Origin: Dehalococcoidia bacterium
GTDB taxonomy: Bacteria > Chloroflexota > Dehalococcoidia > Tepidiformales > Tepidiformaceae
Direction: 5' to 3'
NCBI GenBank assembly: GCA_020850615.1
Contig: JADZEI010000028.1
Location: 16,847-80,846, forward strand
DNA: 64,000 nucleotides
Part shown: positions 17,909 through 28,499 of the stretch, in pieces
Position numbering within the stretch: the first letter of the stretch is position 1
Layout of the letters: each line of letters starts with the position of its first letter
The notes under the pieces: generated by a model
What the model was told of the DNA's origin: nothing
Databases searched by the model: none
The model's input: only the letters and a program-made list of their open reading frames with translations
Position numbers and translations under genes: made by a program

Positions 17909-18874
17909 CTATCGGCGCTCTCGATGCCGCCCGCCAGCCGCGACCGCGGGCCGCGCCGCTACCGCCGCCGGCGGAACAACCGGAGATGCCTCCCGCCCGG
18001 GCGACACTTCCGGGTGCCGCAGCGCCCGGATGAACTCCGCCCCGAGCAGCAGGATCGACGCGTTGATGAACATCCAGAACAGGAAACCCAACGCCGTCCC
18101 GAACCCGGCGTAGATCGCCGTGTCGCTTTCGAAGGGCAGGTTCGCCAGCACGTACGCGTAGCCGTTCTTCGCCACCTCGAACATCAGCGTCGCCGCCGCT
18201 GCGCCGGTCAGCGCCTCCGGCCAGCGCGGGCGCACGCTCGGCACGTAGCGGTACAGCAGCGCGAACATCGCGTACGAAACCAGCGCCGGCAACACGTAGC
18301 CCGTGACCCGCAGGGCCGCGTTCTCGTGCGGCTTGAACGGCCCCAGCTCGGCGAGCCGGTCCACCACCTGCTGCACCGACGCCGTGAGCAACAGCGAGAT
18401 GAGGATGAGCACACCAAGGCTCGGGATCAGCCCCAGGTCCACCACCTTGCCGCGCCAGTACGGGCGCCGTTGCTGGCGGTGGCTCGCCGCGTTCAGCCCC
18501 CGCCGTACCGCCGCGAAAATCCCGCTCGCCGACCACACCAGCGCAATCGCACCGAACCCGAGGCTCGCCAGGCTCACCTGCTGCGCCCGCCGCACGATCT
18601 CGTCGACGCTCTCCCGCACCGAGGCCGATTCCTCCAGCGGCACCTGGTCGAACACGAACTCGACGATCCGGTCGCGGTCCACCACCAGCCCGAACACGGA
18701 CAGCACGATCAGCGCGAGCGGGACGACCGAGAAGATCGCGTAGTACGCGATCGCCGCGGCATACGTGCCGCAGCTGTCCTCCATGTAGAGGCCGATCGTC
18801 CGGGCGAGCACGCCAGCCGGCTTACGCACCGCCGGCGGCGTCTGCCCCCACAGCTCCCGCAATCGGCGCGGCAT
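17909..18874 (-). CDS. YihY/BrkB family integral membrane protein
   Basis: A 321-residue protein with about six transmembrane segments. The diagnostic N-terminal motif is present (CGTYAAAIAYYAIFSVVPLALI), with the later GxxxALVWSASGIFAAVRRGLN and the PLLYRYVPSVRPRWPEALTGA blocks of BrkB/YihY. Once called ribonuclease BN by mistake, the family has no proven enzymatic role; transport or envelope functions are suspected. The tail (residues 290-321) is Ala/Pro/Arg-rich. ATG 18874 is preferred over a TTG 33 bases upstream because GGAAGAGAG precedes it; it overlaps the trehalose synthase gene by 53 bases. Confidence 0.88.
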   Translation of the reverse strand: MPRRLRELWGQTPPAVRKPAGVLARTIGLYMEDSCGTYAAAIAYYAIFSVVPLALIVLSVFGLVVDRDRIVEFVFDQVPLEESASVRESVDEIVRRAQQVSLASLGFGAIALVWSASGIFAAVRRGLNAASHRQQRRPYWRGKVVDLGLIPSLGVLILISLLLTASVQQVVDRLAELGPFKPHENAALRVTGYVLPALVSYAMFALLYRYVPSVRPRWPEALTGAAAATLMFEVAKNGYAYVLANLPFESDTAIYAGFGTALGFLFWMFINASILLLGAEFIRALRHPEVSPGREASPVVPPAAVAARPAVAAGGRHRERR

Positions 18875-20141
18875 GCGCACTCTCTTCCGTCGCCGAGCCT
18901 TCGGCAACTTCCAGCATCATCCGCAGATAATCGTGCAGATACCGGGTGATGAGGAAGTGGTCGCGCACATGTTCGCGCCCCCGTTCGCCCATCCGGTTGC
19001 GCAGGTCCCGGTCGCGCAGCAGCTCCGCCAGCCGTTGCGCGCACTGCTGCGACGAGTCCACCAGGTAGCCACACTCGCCCTCGAGGATCTGCAGCGGGAT
19101 GCCGCCGACGTTCCCGCCCACCACCGGCCGCCCCTTCCAGAGCGCCTCCGACACCGTCAGCCCGAACCCTTCCCGCGTCGACTTCTGGATGACCACGTCC
19201 GATGCGTGCTGGAACGCGTTCACCTCCGCGTTTCCCACGCCGTTCATGTTCGTCAGGATCTTGATGTCCCAGTCCTCGCCGGCCCGGCGGATGACCTTTT
19301 CGTACCACTCCCAGCCTTCGGGGTCGTCGCTCGCCATCGACCCCACGAGGATGAGCTGCACGTCCGGGAACTCCGCCTTCACCTCGCGGTAGGCCGAGAT
19401 GACCCCCAGCGGGTCCTTCCACGGGTCGAACCGCGAGACCTGCGTCAGGATCGGCCGGCTCGGGTCCACGCCGAACCGGTCGAGCACCGCCTTGACCTGC
19501 ATCTCGCTGCACGGCTCGTTTTTGTGACTCAGTGGGTCAATGGCCGGCGGCGCGATCTTCAGGTGCCGCTCCGGCACGCCCTGCCGCACGTACTGACGCA
19601 TCGTCCAGATGCTCCCGTCGTACTCCTCCACGAACGGCCGCAGCATCTCCCAGGCCTGCTGCTGAGCGTCCGTCAAGTCGATGTGGCAGCGCCAGATGAA
19701 GTGCCCCTGCGGGTTCCGCCCCGAATCGCGCAGGATATACAGCAGCGGCGCCGGCTGCGGGTCGTGGACAATCACAAAGTCGTAATCCGACCAGTTCTCC
19801 GCGTTCAGCTTGTTCTGGTTCACCCAGATGTCCCGGTCCTGCGGCCGCCACGGGTGGTTCTTCCCCTGCAGCGCGTTGTGCATCGCTTTCGTCACGGTGA
19901 AGAACTCGTCGCTCCCCGTGAGCACCTTCCAGTCGCACTGCAGCCCCAGGTCCCGCATCAGCGGCACCATGCTCGTGAGGATCTCCGCGACACCGCCGCC
20001 ATACGCCGTCGCGTTGATGTGCAGCACGCGCGCGCCGGCCAGCTTCGCCGCGTCTTCGCGGATAGCCTCGATCACGCCTTCGCGTACCGACTCGCGATAC
20101 CGCTCCAGCTCACGCGGCGCAACGCCGACGGTGGTCAACAT
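18822..20141 (-). CDS. treT: Trehalose synthase of TreT type (GT4 glycosyltransferase)
   Basis: A 439-residue GT-B fold enzyme. TreT joins an NDP-glucose to glucose to make trehalose in one reversible step. The sequence matches TreT closely in type: LHINATAYGGGVAEIL at the N-terminus, WKVLTGSDEFFTVTKAMHNALQG, FVIVHDPQPAPL, the RCHIDLT motif, QVSRFDPWKDPLGVI and the nucleotide-binding VVIQKSTREGFGLTVSEALWKGRPVVGG near the C-terminus. The last 25 residues are low-complexity Ala/Gly. ATG start. It is probably cotranscribed with brkB downstream; trehalose could serve as a stress or compatible solute. Confidence 0.88.
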   Translation of the reverse strand: MLTTVGVAPRELERYRESVREGVIEAIREDAAKLAGARVLHINATAYGGGVAEILTSMVPLMRDLGLQCDWKVLTGSDEFFTVTKAMHNALQGKNHPWRPQDRDIWVNQNKLNAENWSDYDFVIVHDPQPAPLLYILRDSGRNPQGHFIWRCHIDLTDAQQQAWEMLRPFVEEYDGSIWTMRQYVRQGVPERHLKIAPPAIDPLSHKNEPCSEMQVKAVLDRFGVDPSRPILTQVSRFDPWKDPLGVISAYREVKAEFPDVQLILVGSMASDDPEGWEWYEKVIRRAGEDWDIKILTNMNGVGNAEVNAFQHASDVVIQKSTREGFGLTVSEALWKGRPVVGGNVGGIPLQILEGECGYLVDSSQQCAQRLAELLRDRDLRNRMGERGREHVRDHFLITRYLHDYLRMMLEVAEGSATEESAHAAPIAGAVGADAAGGA

Positions 20142-20198
20142 GTGGCAAACCTCGTTTCCGTTCTCCCACCAGCGTAGCCATCCCCGCCACTGACCGCC

Positions 20199-21323
20199 TC
20201 AGTTACCGCCCTGCCCGGCGGCGAACGTAGCGAACTTGCAACCCGCTGCCGCCGCGATCGCCGCGTCCCACTGCGGCCCCACCACATCCCACCCGTACCC
20301 TGCCGCGGCCGTCCGGAAGGGCTCCGCCCCCGGTCGTGGCCCCTCCACCAGCGCCCGCAACTTCGCCCGGAAGTCCGGCTCAGAGTCGAACAGGCACATG
20401 TCGTGCAGCGCCGCGGGAACGAGCGCCGGGTAGTTCAGCGCTCGCGGTGCCAGCGGCACGCACCCCGCGTGCATCGCCTCCACCATCCCGACGCCGAAGA
20501 ACTCATGGCGCGCCGTGCTCACGACGATGTCGGCGCCAGCGAGCAGCTCCAGGTACCGCTCGCGCGTGGGCGCCATCCCCGCGTGTACTACCCGTGCCCC
20601 GAGCTCTGCCGGCAGCTCCACCAGCGCCGGGTGCGGGTTGGGCCCCGGGTCCCCGAGCAGCATCACCTCGAACGGCACCCCATCCTCGGCCAGCCACCGC
20701 AACGTCCGCGCGAACAGGTCCGGCGACTTGTCGAACTCCCAGCGCGATGTCCACGCGATCACTGGCACCGCCTCCGCCGCGCGCGTGGGCCGCTCCGGCT
20801 CCGGCAGGTCCAGGCCCACCGGCAGCACCGCGCTCTTCGCCGCGATCGCATCGATCGTCCCCGGCACGAGCCAGTTGTTCGGCTCCTCTGCCAGAGTCCG
20901 CAGCGCCCCGAGGAACTCCTGGAGGTGGAACGCCGAATTGAACGCCACCGCGTCCGCGACCAGCGCCGAGTGGTAGTTGATCGCCCCGAACCAGGAGTTC
21001 AGCTTTGTCCCGCGGATGCGCGGATAGGTGAACTGGTTCTCGTGGAAGTACACCATCACCGGTGTCCCGGCGAACCGCCCGCGCGTCAGCGCCAGGAACA
21101 GCGGCACGTCCAGCATGTCAGTCGCGATCACCAGGTCGAACGGCCCGTCGAGCCCAGCCGCCTCGCCCGCCATCTCGATCGCCCCTCGCCGCATCCGCCG
21201 CCGCCACTCGCCCTCCGGCAGCGTCAGCAGCACCACTTCGTGGCGCGACGCCCGCACCAGCCCGTCCGTGAACGCGCGGTGGCTCCCGCCGTAGAACGGT
21301 TCGACGAACAACACGCGGGCCAT
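20199..21323 (-). CDS. DUF3524 glycosyltransferase, tRNA-queuosine mannosyltransferase-like
   Basis: A 374-residue GT-B enzyme with the N-terminal DUF3524 signature (RVLFVEPFYGGSHRAFTDGL) that defines the GTDC1/QTMAN family, and a C-terminal GT1/GT4 part (IVVSTARHEFFGVGMVEAMHAGCVPLAPRALNYPALV). Animal GTDC1 (QTMAN) puts mannose on queuosine in tRNA-Asp; bacterial homologues are likely tRNA modifiers, but this is a family inference. The HENQFTYP block matches the donor-site region. ATG start at 21323 has no clear ribosome site. It sits between treT and a small HAD gene in the same direction. Confidence 0.8.
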   Translation of the reverse strand: MARVLFVEPFYGGSHRAFTDGLVRASRHEVVLLTLPEGEWRRRMRRGAIEMAGEAAGLDGPFDLVIATDMLDVPLFLALTRGRFAGTPVMVYFHENQFTYPRIRGTKLNSWFGAINYHSALVADAVAFNSAFHLQEFLGALRTLAEEPNNWLVPGTIDAIAAKSAVLPVGLDLPEPERPTRAAEAVPVIAWTSRWEFDKSPDLFARTLRWLAEDGVPFEVMLLGDPGPNPHPALVELPAELGARVVHAGMAPTRERYLELLAGADIVVSTARHEFFGVGMVEAMHAGCVPLAPRALNYPALVPAALHDMCLFDSEPDFRAKLRALVEGPRPGAEPFRTAAAGYGWDVVGPQWDAAIAAAAGCKFATFAAGQGGN

Positions 21324-21358
21324 GGGGAGGAAGATACGCCGGGCGCGCCGCCGCCGGC

Positions 21359-21727
21359 CTAGAGGTGGCCCAGCTCCGCCAGCCGGTCAAGCGCCTCGTG
21401 CAGCTCCCGGTCGGCGTCATCGATCGCCTTGTACTGGCTCACCAGGTGCCCGCCCCATTTCTCCACCAGGTACCAGTCATCGTCGATGATGAAGTCCGGC
21501 CGTGGCTCCACGCGCGGGTCCTTGTCGAAGCACCCGTCGACCAGCTCGACCAGCCCGTGCAGCTCCACCACGCGTTCCACGTACTGCTGTCCGCCCGCCG
21601 ACCACACGAACACGCCGTGCCCGGCTTCGCGCAGCCGCCGCATCGCATCGTGCGCACCCGGCCGGAGCGCGTTGAACTCCGCCGTCGGCAGCACCAGCGT
21701 GTGGTCCACGTCGAAGAAGATGTTCAC
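21359..21727 (-). CDS. Small HAD-superfamily phosphatase-like protein
   Basis: A 122-residue HAD-like protein. Motif I is FFDVDHTLV (Asp nucleophile, Asp+2), motif II is the Ser in VFVWSAGG, and motif IV is the IIDDD acid cluster near residue 85. No cap domain is present, so it may act on a macromolecule or a small phosphate ester that is accessible. GTG start with GGAGGCG ahead of it; it begins 3 bases after the stop of the upstream gene, so the two are cotranscribed. Confidence 0.75.
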   Translation of the reverse strand: MNIFFDVDHTLVLPTAEFNALRPGAHDAMRRLREAGHGVFVWSAGGQQYVERVVELHGLVELVDGCFDKDPRVEPRPDFIIDDDWYLVEKWGGHLVSQYKAIDDADRELHEALDRLAELGHL

Positions 21728-21730
21728 GCC

Positions 21731-22153
21731 CTACGCCTCCGCGACGTCCAGGCCCCACACCGGCCGGAAGCGCCACGTGCGGATGCCCTTCACCTTGATC
21801 CCGTGCTTCTTCAGGAGCGCCCGCGTCTCCGGCACGCACCCGGAGGGCACGTACAGGTAGAGGTCCCCGCACTTCGAATACGGCAGCCACTGCTCGACCG
21901 CCGACTCGTCGTTGATGCTGTCCGCCGTCTCGACCTCGGCCATCATCTTCAGCCAGACGCCCGGCCGCCGCACGACGACGATGTCCGGGTAGAGCGGCTT
22001 CCCGTTGTGCTCGCCCACGCTCATCCGCGGCGTTGGCTCATTGACCAACGTCTCGAGGTCGGCGAACTCGTCGTTCGGGAACGGGAACTTCACTTTCGCG
22101 ATTTCGGCTACCGTGCCGAGATGTCGCTGGTCACGCAGGTACTTCAGGACCAC
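21731..22153 (-). CDS. Conserved hypothetical protein, about 140 residues
   Basis: I do not recognise the family. The protein is soluble and mixed alpha/beta. It includes YPDIVVVRRPGVWLKMMAEVETADSINDESA, which has a D...E..E spacing like a PD-(D/E)xK nuclease core but without an obvious Lys. It ends RPVWGLDVAEA. Start GTG 22153 follows the ribosome-site-like GGTGAGG; GTG 22165 is an alternative. It lies 3 bases before the HAD gene, so they form a two-gene unit. Confidence 0.55.
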   Translation of the reverse strand: MVLKYLRDQRHLGTVAEIAKVKFPFPNDEFADLETLVNEPTPRMSVGEHNGKPLYPDIVVVRRPGVWLKMMAEVETADSINDESAVEQWLPYSKCGDLYLYVPSGCVPETRALLKKHGIKVKGIRTWRFRPVWGLDVAEA

Positions 22154-22225
22154 GCCGTACCTCACCGGTGCGCATTTTGGCTGCTCGCAAATCCTACCCG
22201 AACCGCGCCCAACCGGCGAACAGAA

Positions 22226-22243
22226 GGGGCGCCGTAGCGCCCC
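22226..22243 (-). terminator. Hairpin after pckA
   Basis: GGGGCGC-CGTA-GCGCCCC, a 7-pair GC stem with tetraloop, 33 bases beyond the pckA stop. It could equally be a weak barrier ahead of the next gene. No T run. Confidence 0.5.
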
Positions 22244-22275
22244 CTCCGCGTCGATTCCCTCGTGCCGGCCCTGAC

Positions 22276-23862
<1,587 letters not shown>

Positions 23863-23905
23863 CTACTGTTACCCTCACCTGCCCGTGACCGGGAAAATTC
23901 GCCCT

Positions 23906-23935
23906 AGCGTAACGCGCCTATAGCCGAACTGTGAA
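23906..23935 (-). promoter_or_regulatory. Candidate pckA promoter
   Basis: On the minus strand, -35 TTCACA (23935-23930) and -10 TACGCT (23911-23906) are 18 bases apart, about 45 bases before the pckA ATG. The block is flanked by two copies of CTATAGCCG, 33 bases apart, of unknown meaning. The rest of the 285-base gap up to 24147 shows only the terminator below. Confidence 0.35.
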
Positions 23936-24097
23936 TAGACGCACCCGAGCTATAGCCGCAAATGATACGCGCATTGCCCTAACGATCGCGACCCTCCAAT
24001 CCCATCCGGGAAGAGCCACGTCCGCGCTATCGCTGCGCCCGGCGTGGATAGCCTCGGCCCATGACTCCTGCCGCCGCGTAGCTCGCCTGAAAACCAC

Positions 24098-24123
24098 GAA
24101 GGGGAGCCAACTGGCTCCCCTTC
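24098..24123 (-). terminator. Terminator of the carboxylase/biotin carrier operon
   Basis: An 11-pair stem GAAGGGGAGCC / GGCTCCCCTTC with loop AACT, followed on the minus strand by GTGGTTTTC. It lies 25 bases past the biotin carrier stop. Confidence 0.7.
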
Positions 24124-24147
24124 GGTTCTCCGCACTCCCGGCGGCGG

Positions 24148-24657
24148 TTACTCGACCACGACGAGCGTGTCGCCTTCCGTCACCTTCGCGCCTTCCGCGA
24201 CCGCCACTTCCGTGACGGTGCCCTCGGCCGGCGACTTGATCTCGTTCTCCATTTTCATCGCTTCGAGGATCAGAAGGACGTCGCCCGCCTTCACCGCGTC
24301 GCCCGGCTTCACCCGCACGCTGAGGATCCTGCCCGCGATCTGCGCCCGGATGGCGCCCTTCGCGGCCGCCCGCTGGGCGCCACCACCACCAGCCGCCTTC
24401 TGAGGACGCGGCGCCGGCCCGCCCAGGCGCCCGTCGATCTCGACCGTGAACGGCCGGTAGTCCACCGCCACCTGCATGCCGCTTTCGCGCTGGTCCGCCG
24501 GCGGCAGCTGCACGCGGTAGGCCACGCCACCCGAGTTCACCGTCATGTACGCCCCATCGTTGCGCACCGTCACCGGGAACTCCTTGCCGTCGACCACCAC
24601 GGTGTCGCCGCGTACCTCGACCTCGTAGGCGCGCCCGCCAATCGTCACTTTCGCCAT
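24148..24657 (-). CDS. Biotin carboxyl carrier protein
   Basis: A 169-residue protein. The C-terminal biotinyl domain has the canonical ILEAMKMENEI motif with biotinylated Lys135. A Gly/Ala-rich linker (about 85-100) joins it to an N-terminal 75-residue beta domain like the one preceding the biotinyl domain in propionyl- or acetyl-CoA carboxylase alpha subunits. It carries the carboxyl group between a biotin carboxylase and a carboxyltransferase. The partner is probably the carboxyltransferase gene 12 bases upstream. No biotin carboxylase gene lies in the window. Confidence 0.9.
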   Translation of the reverse strand: MAKVTIGGRAYEVEVRGDTVVVDGKEFPVTVRNDGAYMTVNSGGVAYRVQLPPADQRESGMQVAVDYRPFTVEIDGRLGGPAPRPQKAAGGGGAQRAAAKGAIRAQIAGRILSVRVKPGDAVKAGDVLLILEAMKMENEIKSPAEGTVTEVAVAEGAKVTEGDTLVVVE

Positions 24658-24669
24658 CGTCTCGTCTCC

Positions 24670-26166
24670 CTACCGCAGTTGCCGCAGCCGGCCGAAGTCC
24701 CGCCAGGCCCCGCCGCTATTCCCCGCCGCCGCGGGCGCCGCTGCCGGTGCCGCAGCTGCGGCCGGGCGCCGTTCGCCGATCGCCAGCGCGCCGACGACCG
24801 CCGCCACGAGCTCCCGCTCGGGCCCGCCGCCTTCGTTCCGCCACTGGAGGAACTCCTTCGCCGGCTGGGGGAACATCACGTAGCTGAGGACGTCGTCGAT
24901 GTCCTTCGCGAGCTCGCCGGCCTCGGCGGTCGCCGCCTCCATCTCCGGGGCCAGGTCGTCCGCCGGCCGGTGGTCGATCGGCTTCTCGTCGCCGAGGATC
25001 GCCTGCAGGATCTCCGGCGCGATCGGCTGGGCCGTCTTGCCGTACATGCCCTTCGCCAGGTTCTTCGTCTCGCGCGTCACGCTCCCGTACCGCTTGCCGG
25101 TCAGCACGTTCAGCACCGCCTGTGTCCCGACGATCTGCGAGCTCGGCGTGACCAGCGGCGGGTAGCCCAGGTCCTCGCGCACCTTCGCGTTCTCGTCGAG
25201 CACGTTGTTCAGCTTCGCCTCGGCGCCCTGCTCGCGCAGCTGCCCCACCAGGTTCGAAATCATCCCGCCCGGAACCTGGTGCTGGAGCACGCCCGCGTCG
25301 ATCCCGAGCAGCCCGCTCTCGAACTTCCAGTACTTCCGCCGCACGTCCTTGAAGTACGCCGCAAGATCCCCGAGCTTCTTCAGGTCGAGCCCCGTCGCGC
25401 GCTCCGGGTACTCCGCCAACGCGGCGACCAGCGTCTCCGTCGCCGGCTGGCTCGTGCCCCCCGCGAGCGAGCTGATCGCGCAGTCGATCACGTCCGCCCC
25501 CGCAGCCGTGCCCTCGAGGTACGCCATCTCTGAATAGCCGGAGGTGTCGTGGCAGTGCATCTGCAGCAGCATGCCCGGGTGGTCCGCCTTGATCCGCGAG
25601 ACCAGCGCCTTCGCCATGCCCGGGCTGAGGATGCCCGCCATGTCCTTGATGCAGAGCGAGTCCGCGCCCATCTCCACCATCTGCGTCGCCATCTCCGCGA
25701 ACGCTTCGACGGTGTGCACCGGGCTCGTCGTGTAGCAGAGCGCACCCTGCACGTGCCCGCCGGCCTTCTTCACTGCCCGGAACGGCACCTCCAGGTTCCG
25801 CACGTCGTTCAGCGCGTCGAAAACCCGGAAGATGTCCATCCCGTTCTGGACCGACCGGTCGGCGAACGCGAAGAGCACGTCGTCCGCGTAGTGGCGGTAG
25901 CCCACTGCGTTCTGCCCGCGGAGCAGCATCTGCGTCGGCGTCTTCTTCAGCCGCTTCTTGATCTCGCGCAGCCGCTCCCAGGGGTCTTCTTTCAGGAACC
26001 GCATCGCTGTGTCGAACGTCGCGCCGCCCCAGCACTCGATGCTGTGGTAGCCCATTTCGTCCATGGCTTCGAGCGCCGGGATCATGTCCTCCGTGCGCAT
26101 GCGTGTCGCAAGCAGCGACTGATGGCCATCCCTGATGGCCGTCTCCATGATGCGGACTTTCGTCAT
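24670..26166 (-). CDS. Carboxyltransferase (pyruvate/oxaloacetate, PycB/OadA/5S type)
   Basis: A 498-residue enzyme with a DRE-TIM metallolyase barrel and a C-terminal PYC-OADA domain. Visible are ETAIRDGHQSLLATRM (metal-binding Asp, and Arg), SIECWGGATFD, the LCIKDMAGILSP segment with catalytic Lys, LQMHCHDTSGYS (His-x-His metal ligands) and the conserved QVPGGMISNL. It moves CO2 between biotin and pyruvate or oxaloacetate. The linker at the end is Ala/Pro-rich and lacks its own biotin domain, which is provided in trans by the gene just downstream. Together with pckA this gives an anaplerotic/gluconeogenic cycle. Confidence 0.88.
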   Translation of the reverse strand: MTKVRIMETAIRDGHQSLLATRMRTEDMIPALEAMDEMGYHSIECWGGATFDTAMRFLKEDPWERLREIKKRLKKTPTQMLLRGQNAVGYRHYADDVLFAFADRSVQNGMDIFRVFDALNDVRNLEVPFRAVKKAGGHVQGALCYTTSPVHTVEAFAEMATQMVEMGADSLCIKDMAGILSPGMAKALVSRIKADHPGMLLQMHCHDTSGYSEMAYLEGTAAGADVIDCAISSLAGGTSQPATETLVAALAEYPERATGLDLKKLGDLAAYFKDVRRKYWKFESGLLGIDAGVLQHQVPGGMISNLVGQLREQGAEAKLNNVLDENAKVREDLGYPPLVTPSSQIVGTQAVLNVLTGKRYGSVTRETKNLAKGMYGKTAQPIAPEILQAILGDEKPIDHRPADDLAPEMEAATAEAGELAKDIDDVLSYVMFPQPAKEFLQWRNEGGGPERELVAAVVGALAIGERRPAAAAAPAAAPAAAGNSGGAWRDFGRLRQLR

Positions 26167-26248
26167 CCTGCAGGCCTTGTGGAAACGAGGATCCGGCAGA
26201 GCCGGGCGCCCTCAACGCTACCACGCGGCCCCCGTGGGGGCGAACCTC

Positions 26249-27106
26249 CTACCGCGACACGCCCACCGGCTCTCCGCCGATCAGCTCCATCAGCGTATCC
26301 ACCTGCGCTATCAGCTTCGTGAAATCGGCCGGCGAATCGTCCGACACCACCGGAGCGTCCGGTACGACATAACCCGGCAACACGCCGTGCGCCGTGCAAT
26401 ACCGGTCGGCCGCGGCTACCACGCCCGCGAGGCTCGCGTCCGGCTCGCCCGCCGCATGGTGCGCCCCGATCGCTTCCCGAATGCCGTCCGGCAGGTTCCA
26501 CCGCTCCGCGAGCAATCCGCCGATCTCCGCGTGGTCGTACCCCAGGAGCTCCTGCTCCACCGTGTCGAACGGCTCCTCCCGCCGCATCGCCTCCGCGATC
26601 GCCTGGTCCACGCCCGCCGGGTCCGCGAAGTAGATCGCCAGCCGCCCGATGTTGTGCAGGATGCCCGCCGTGAACGCGCTCGGCACGTCCAGCCGGTGCG
26701 TCTTCGCCGCCAGCTCGCTCGCCTTGAACGCCACCGCGATCGAGTGCCGCCAGAATGCCGAGATCCGGAAGAGCGCGTTCAGCGCGTCCGGCGCATACGT
26801 CCCCGCGATCGCGCTGCTCATCGCGATGTTCCGCGCCTGCACGAAGCCCAGCACCACCAGTGACTCCTGGACCGAGGTCACCTCCCGCGCGCGCCGGTAC
26901 GCCGCCGAGTTCGCCACCCGCAGCATCGTCGCGCTCAGGCCCGGGTCAGCCGAGACGATCAGCGCCAGGTCCCCCGCCGACGACTTCGGGTCCTGCGCCA
27001 CCTGCATCACGCGGAGCGCCACCGCCGGGAGTGGGGGCAGCGATGCCACCGCCTTGAGCACATCTTCGCGGGACTTCCGCGGGGTCGGTCGCGTCTCGAT
27101 CGTCAT
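26249..27106 (-). CDS. HDOD domain signalling protein
   Basis: A 285-residue protein. The HDOD domain spans most of it: LPPLPAVALRVMQVAQDPKSSAGDLALIVSADPGLSATMLRVANSA is the standard opening, and GILHNIGRLAIYF replaces the catalytic HD pair with HN, as usual for this non-hydrolytic HD relative, with YDHAEIGGLLAERWNLP later. HDOD proteins act as adaptors in bacterial signalling and stress responses. ATG 27106, with GAGG upstream, is preferred over an earlier ATG at 27154. The C-terminus ends GGEPVGVSR. It is divergent from nothing; the upstream gene is the acetyltransferase. Confidence 0.87.
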   Translation of the reverse strand: MTIETRPTPRKSREDVLKAVASLPPLPAVALRVMQVAQDPKSSAGDLALIVSADPGLSATMLRVANSAAYRRAREVTSVQESLVVLGFVQARNIAMSSAIAGTYAPDALNALFRISAFWRHSIAVAFKASELAAKTHRLDVPSAFTAGILHNIGRLAIYFADPAGVDQAIAEAMRREEPFDTVEQELLGYDHAEIGGLLAERWNLPDGIREAIGAHHAAGEPDASLAGVVAAADRYCTAHGVLPGYVVPDAPVVSDDSPADFTKLIAQVDTLMELIGGEPVGVSR

Positions 27107-27191
27107 GCTGCGCCTCGTGATCGTCGTATCACTCTCCAGCTTCGCCATGCGCATCCGGCGACGGCAGTAGGGTTTCCCCCGCTTTGCGTCT

Positions 27192-28414
27192 CTAGAACAC
27201 CTCTGGACACCAGGTTGCCACCGGCCACCGGAACATCGCGTCTACCCGCTGCACCGTTTCCGGCGTCGCCACCCGCGCGCGGCCCGTCGCCACGAACGGC
27301 TGCAGCGAGAACGACCCCATGTACAGCGCGCCCAGCTCCGCCACGCCGAGGCGCACGTCCGGCTCCTCGCTCGTTGGCACGCAGAGCGCGCCGCCCTTGT
27401 CCGCCTCCAGCGCGAACCGCCCGCTCGCCGCGCCCAGGAACGGGTCGGCCACCTCGAACACCAGCCGGTCCGCCGCGGAATACCGCCGCGCCGAGAGCGC
27501 CCGCGGCACGTTCAGCACCCGGATCCAGAGCGCGTCGTGGTACCTCCGCGTCAGCCGGCGCGGGTCCTCCAGCATGAAGTAGAGCGGCTCCTCCGGGCTC
27601 CGTTCGGGCGCCTCGATCGTGCCGATGAGGTCGACCCGAAGACGTATCGCCAGAGCGCGCTGTACGCCGCCGGCGTCTCGGCGATGAGCGCCAGCACAAT
27701 CAGCTGCCCCTTCGCCACCCACTCGCTGTAGTCCGGCTTCGTCCGGTAGATCACGTACCCGAGCTCGCGCTCGCCCTCGCGATACACCGCGTAGCGGTGC
27801 TCGCTCGCGCCGTTTCGGCCCCATTCCGGGTCCTGCAGCACCCGGTGCTCCCACCAGTTCTTCGTGTGCGAATAGAACCCCGGGATGCCCACGCGCGTCC
27901 GGTCATACACCGGCGGCAGCACCGCAGCTGCCTCCGCGGCGCTCACCAGCCGCACGCTCCCGCTCGACGGGACATCGTGCCGGATCCGCGCGTGCACCCG
28001 TTCGATGCTCAGGTCAGCGTTCTGCGACGCCATCCCGTATCCGAACCGCTCGTAGATCGGCGCCTCCGAGGCCCAGAGCGCCGCGACCGCCTCGCCGCGC
28101 GCCTGGATGCCGCGCAGCTGCACGTCCATCATCCCGGTCAGGATGCCCCGCCGCCGGTCCGTCGGCTGCACCGAGACCATCGTCACGCCGGCCACCGGCG
28201 TCACGCCGCCGGGCACCGTCATGTCGAAGGTGAACACGCCGGACGTGCCAACCAGCCGCTCACCGTCGAATGCCGCGGTGCTCCGCTCGGCCTCGAAGTT
28301 CGCCGCGCGGTGCTCCAGCGCGTCCGCGTGGAATGGGTGGCCGAAGGCGAGCGCCTGGGCACGCGAGAACTGCTCGAGCTCGCTCATCGCGATCGGCCGG
28401 TATTGAATGGTCAT
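27192..28414 (-). pseudogene. Eis-type GNAT acetyltransferase, disrupted by one frameshift
   Basis: Two overlapping frames together make one roughly 407-residue Eis-family protein. The first part (from ATG 28414) has the GNAT core: GVTMVSVQPTDRRRGILTGMM is the acetyl-CoA site and YERFGYGMAS carries the presumed general-acid Tyr. It goes off frame after the codons for LWRYVFG, and the downstream frame resumes as VDLIGTIEAPERSP to the end. One base is missing around 27635-27637, in a short G run. The C-terminus (TWCPEVF) still ends in Phe, whose carboxylate is catalytic in Mycobacterium Eis. Loss may be a sequencing error or a fresh mutation. Confidence 0.75.
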
Positions 28415-28499
28415 CCTGCGCTCCGCCCGCGTGTCGCGGGGAAACGGGAAGCCTAGCAGCCGCGGGGCGCCCACGTGTGTGGCGCGCTTCGCACTCCCG

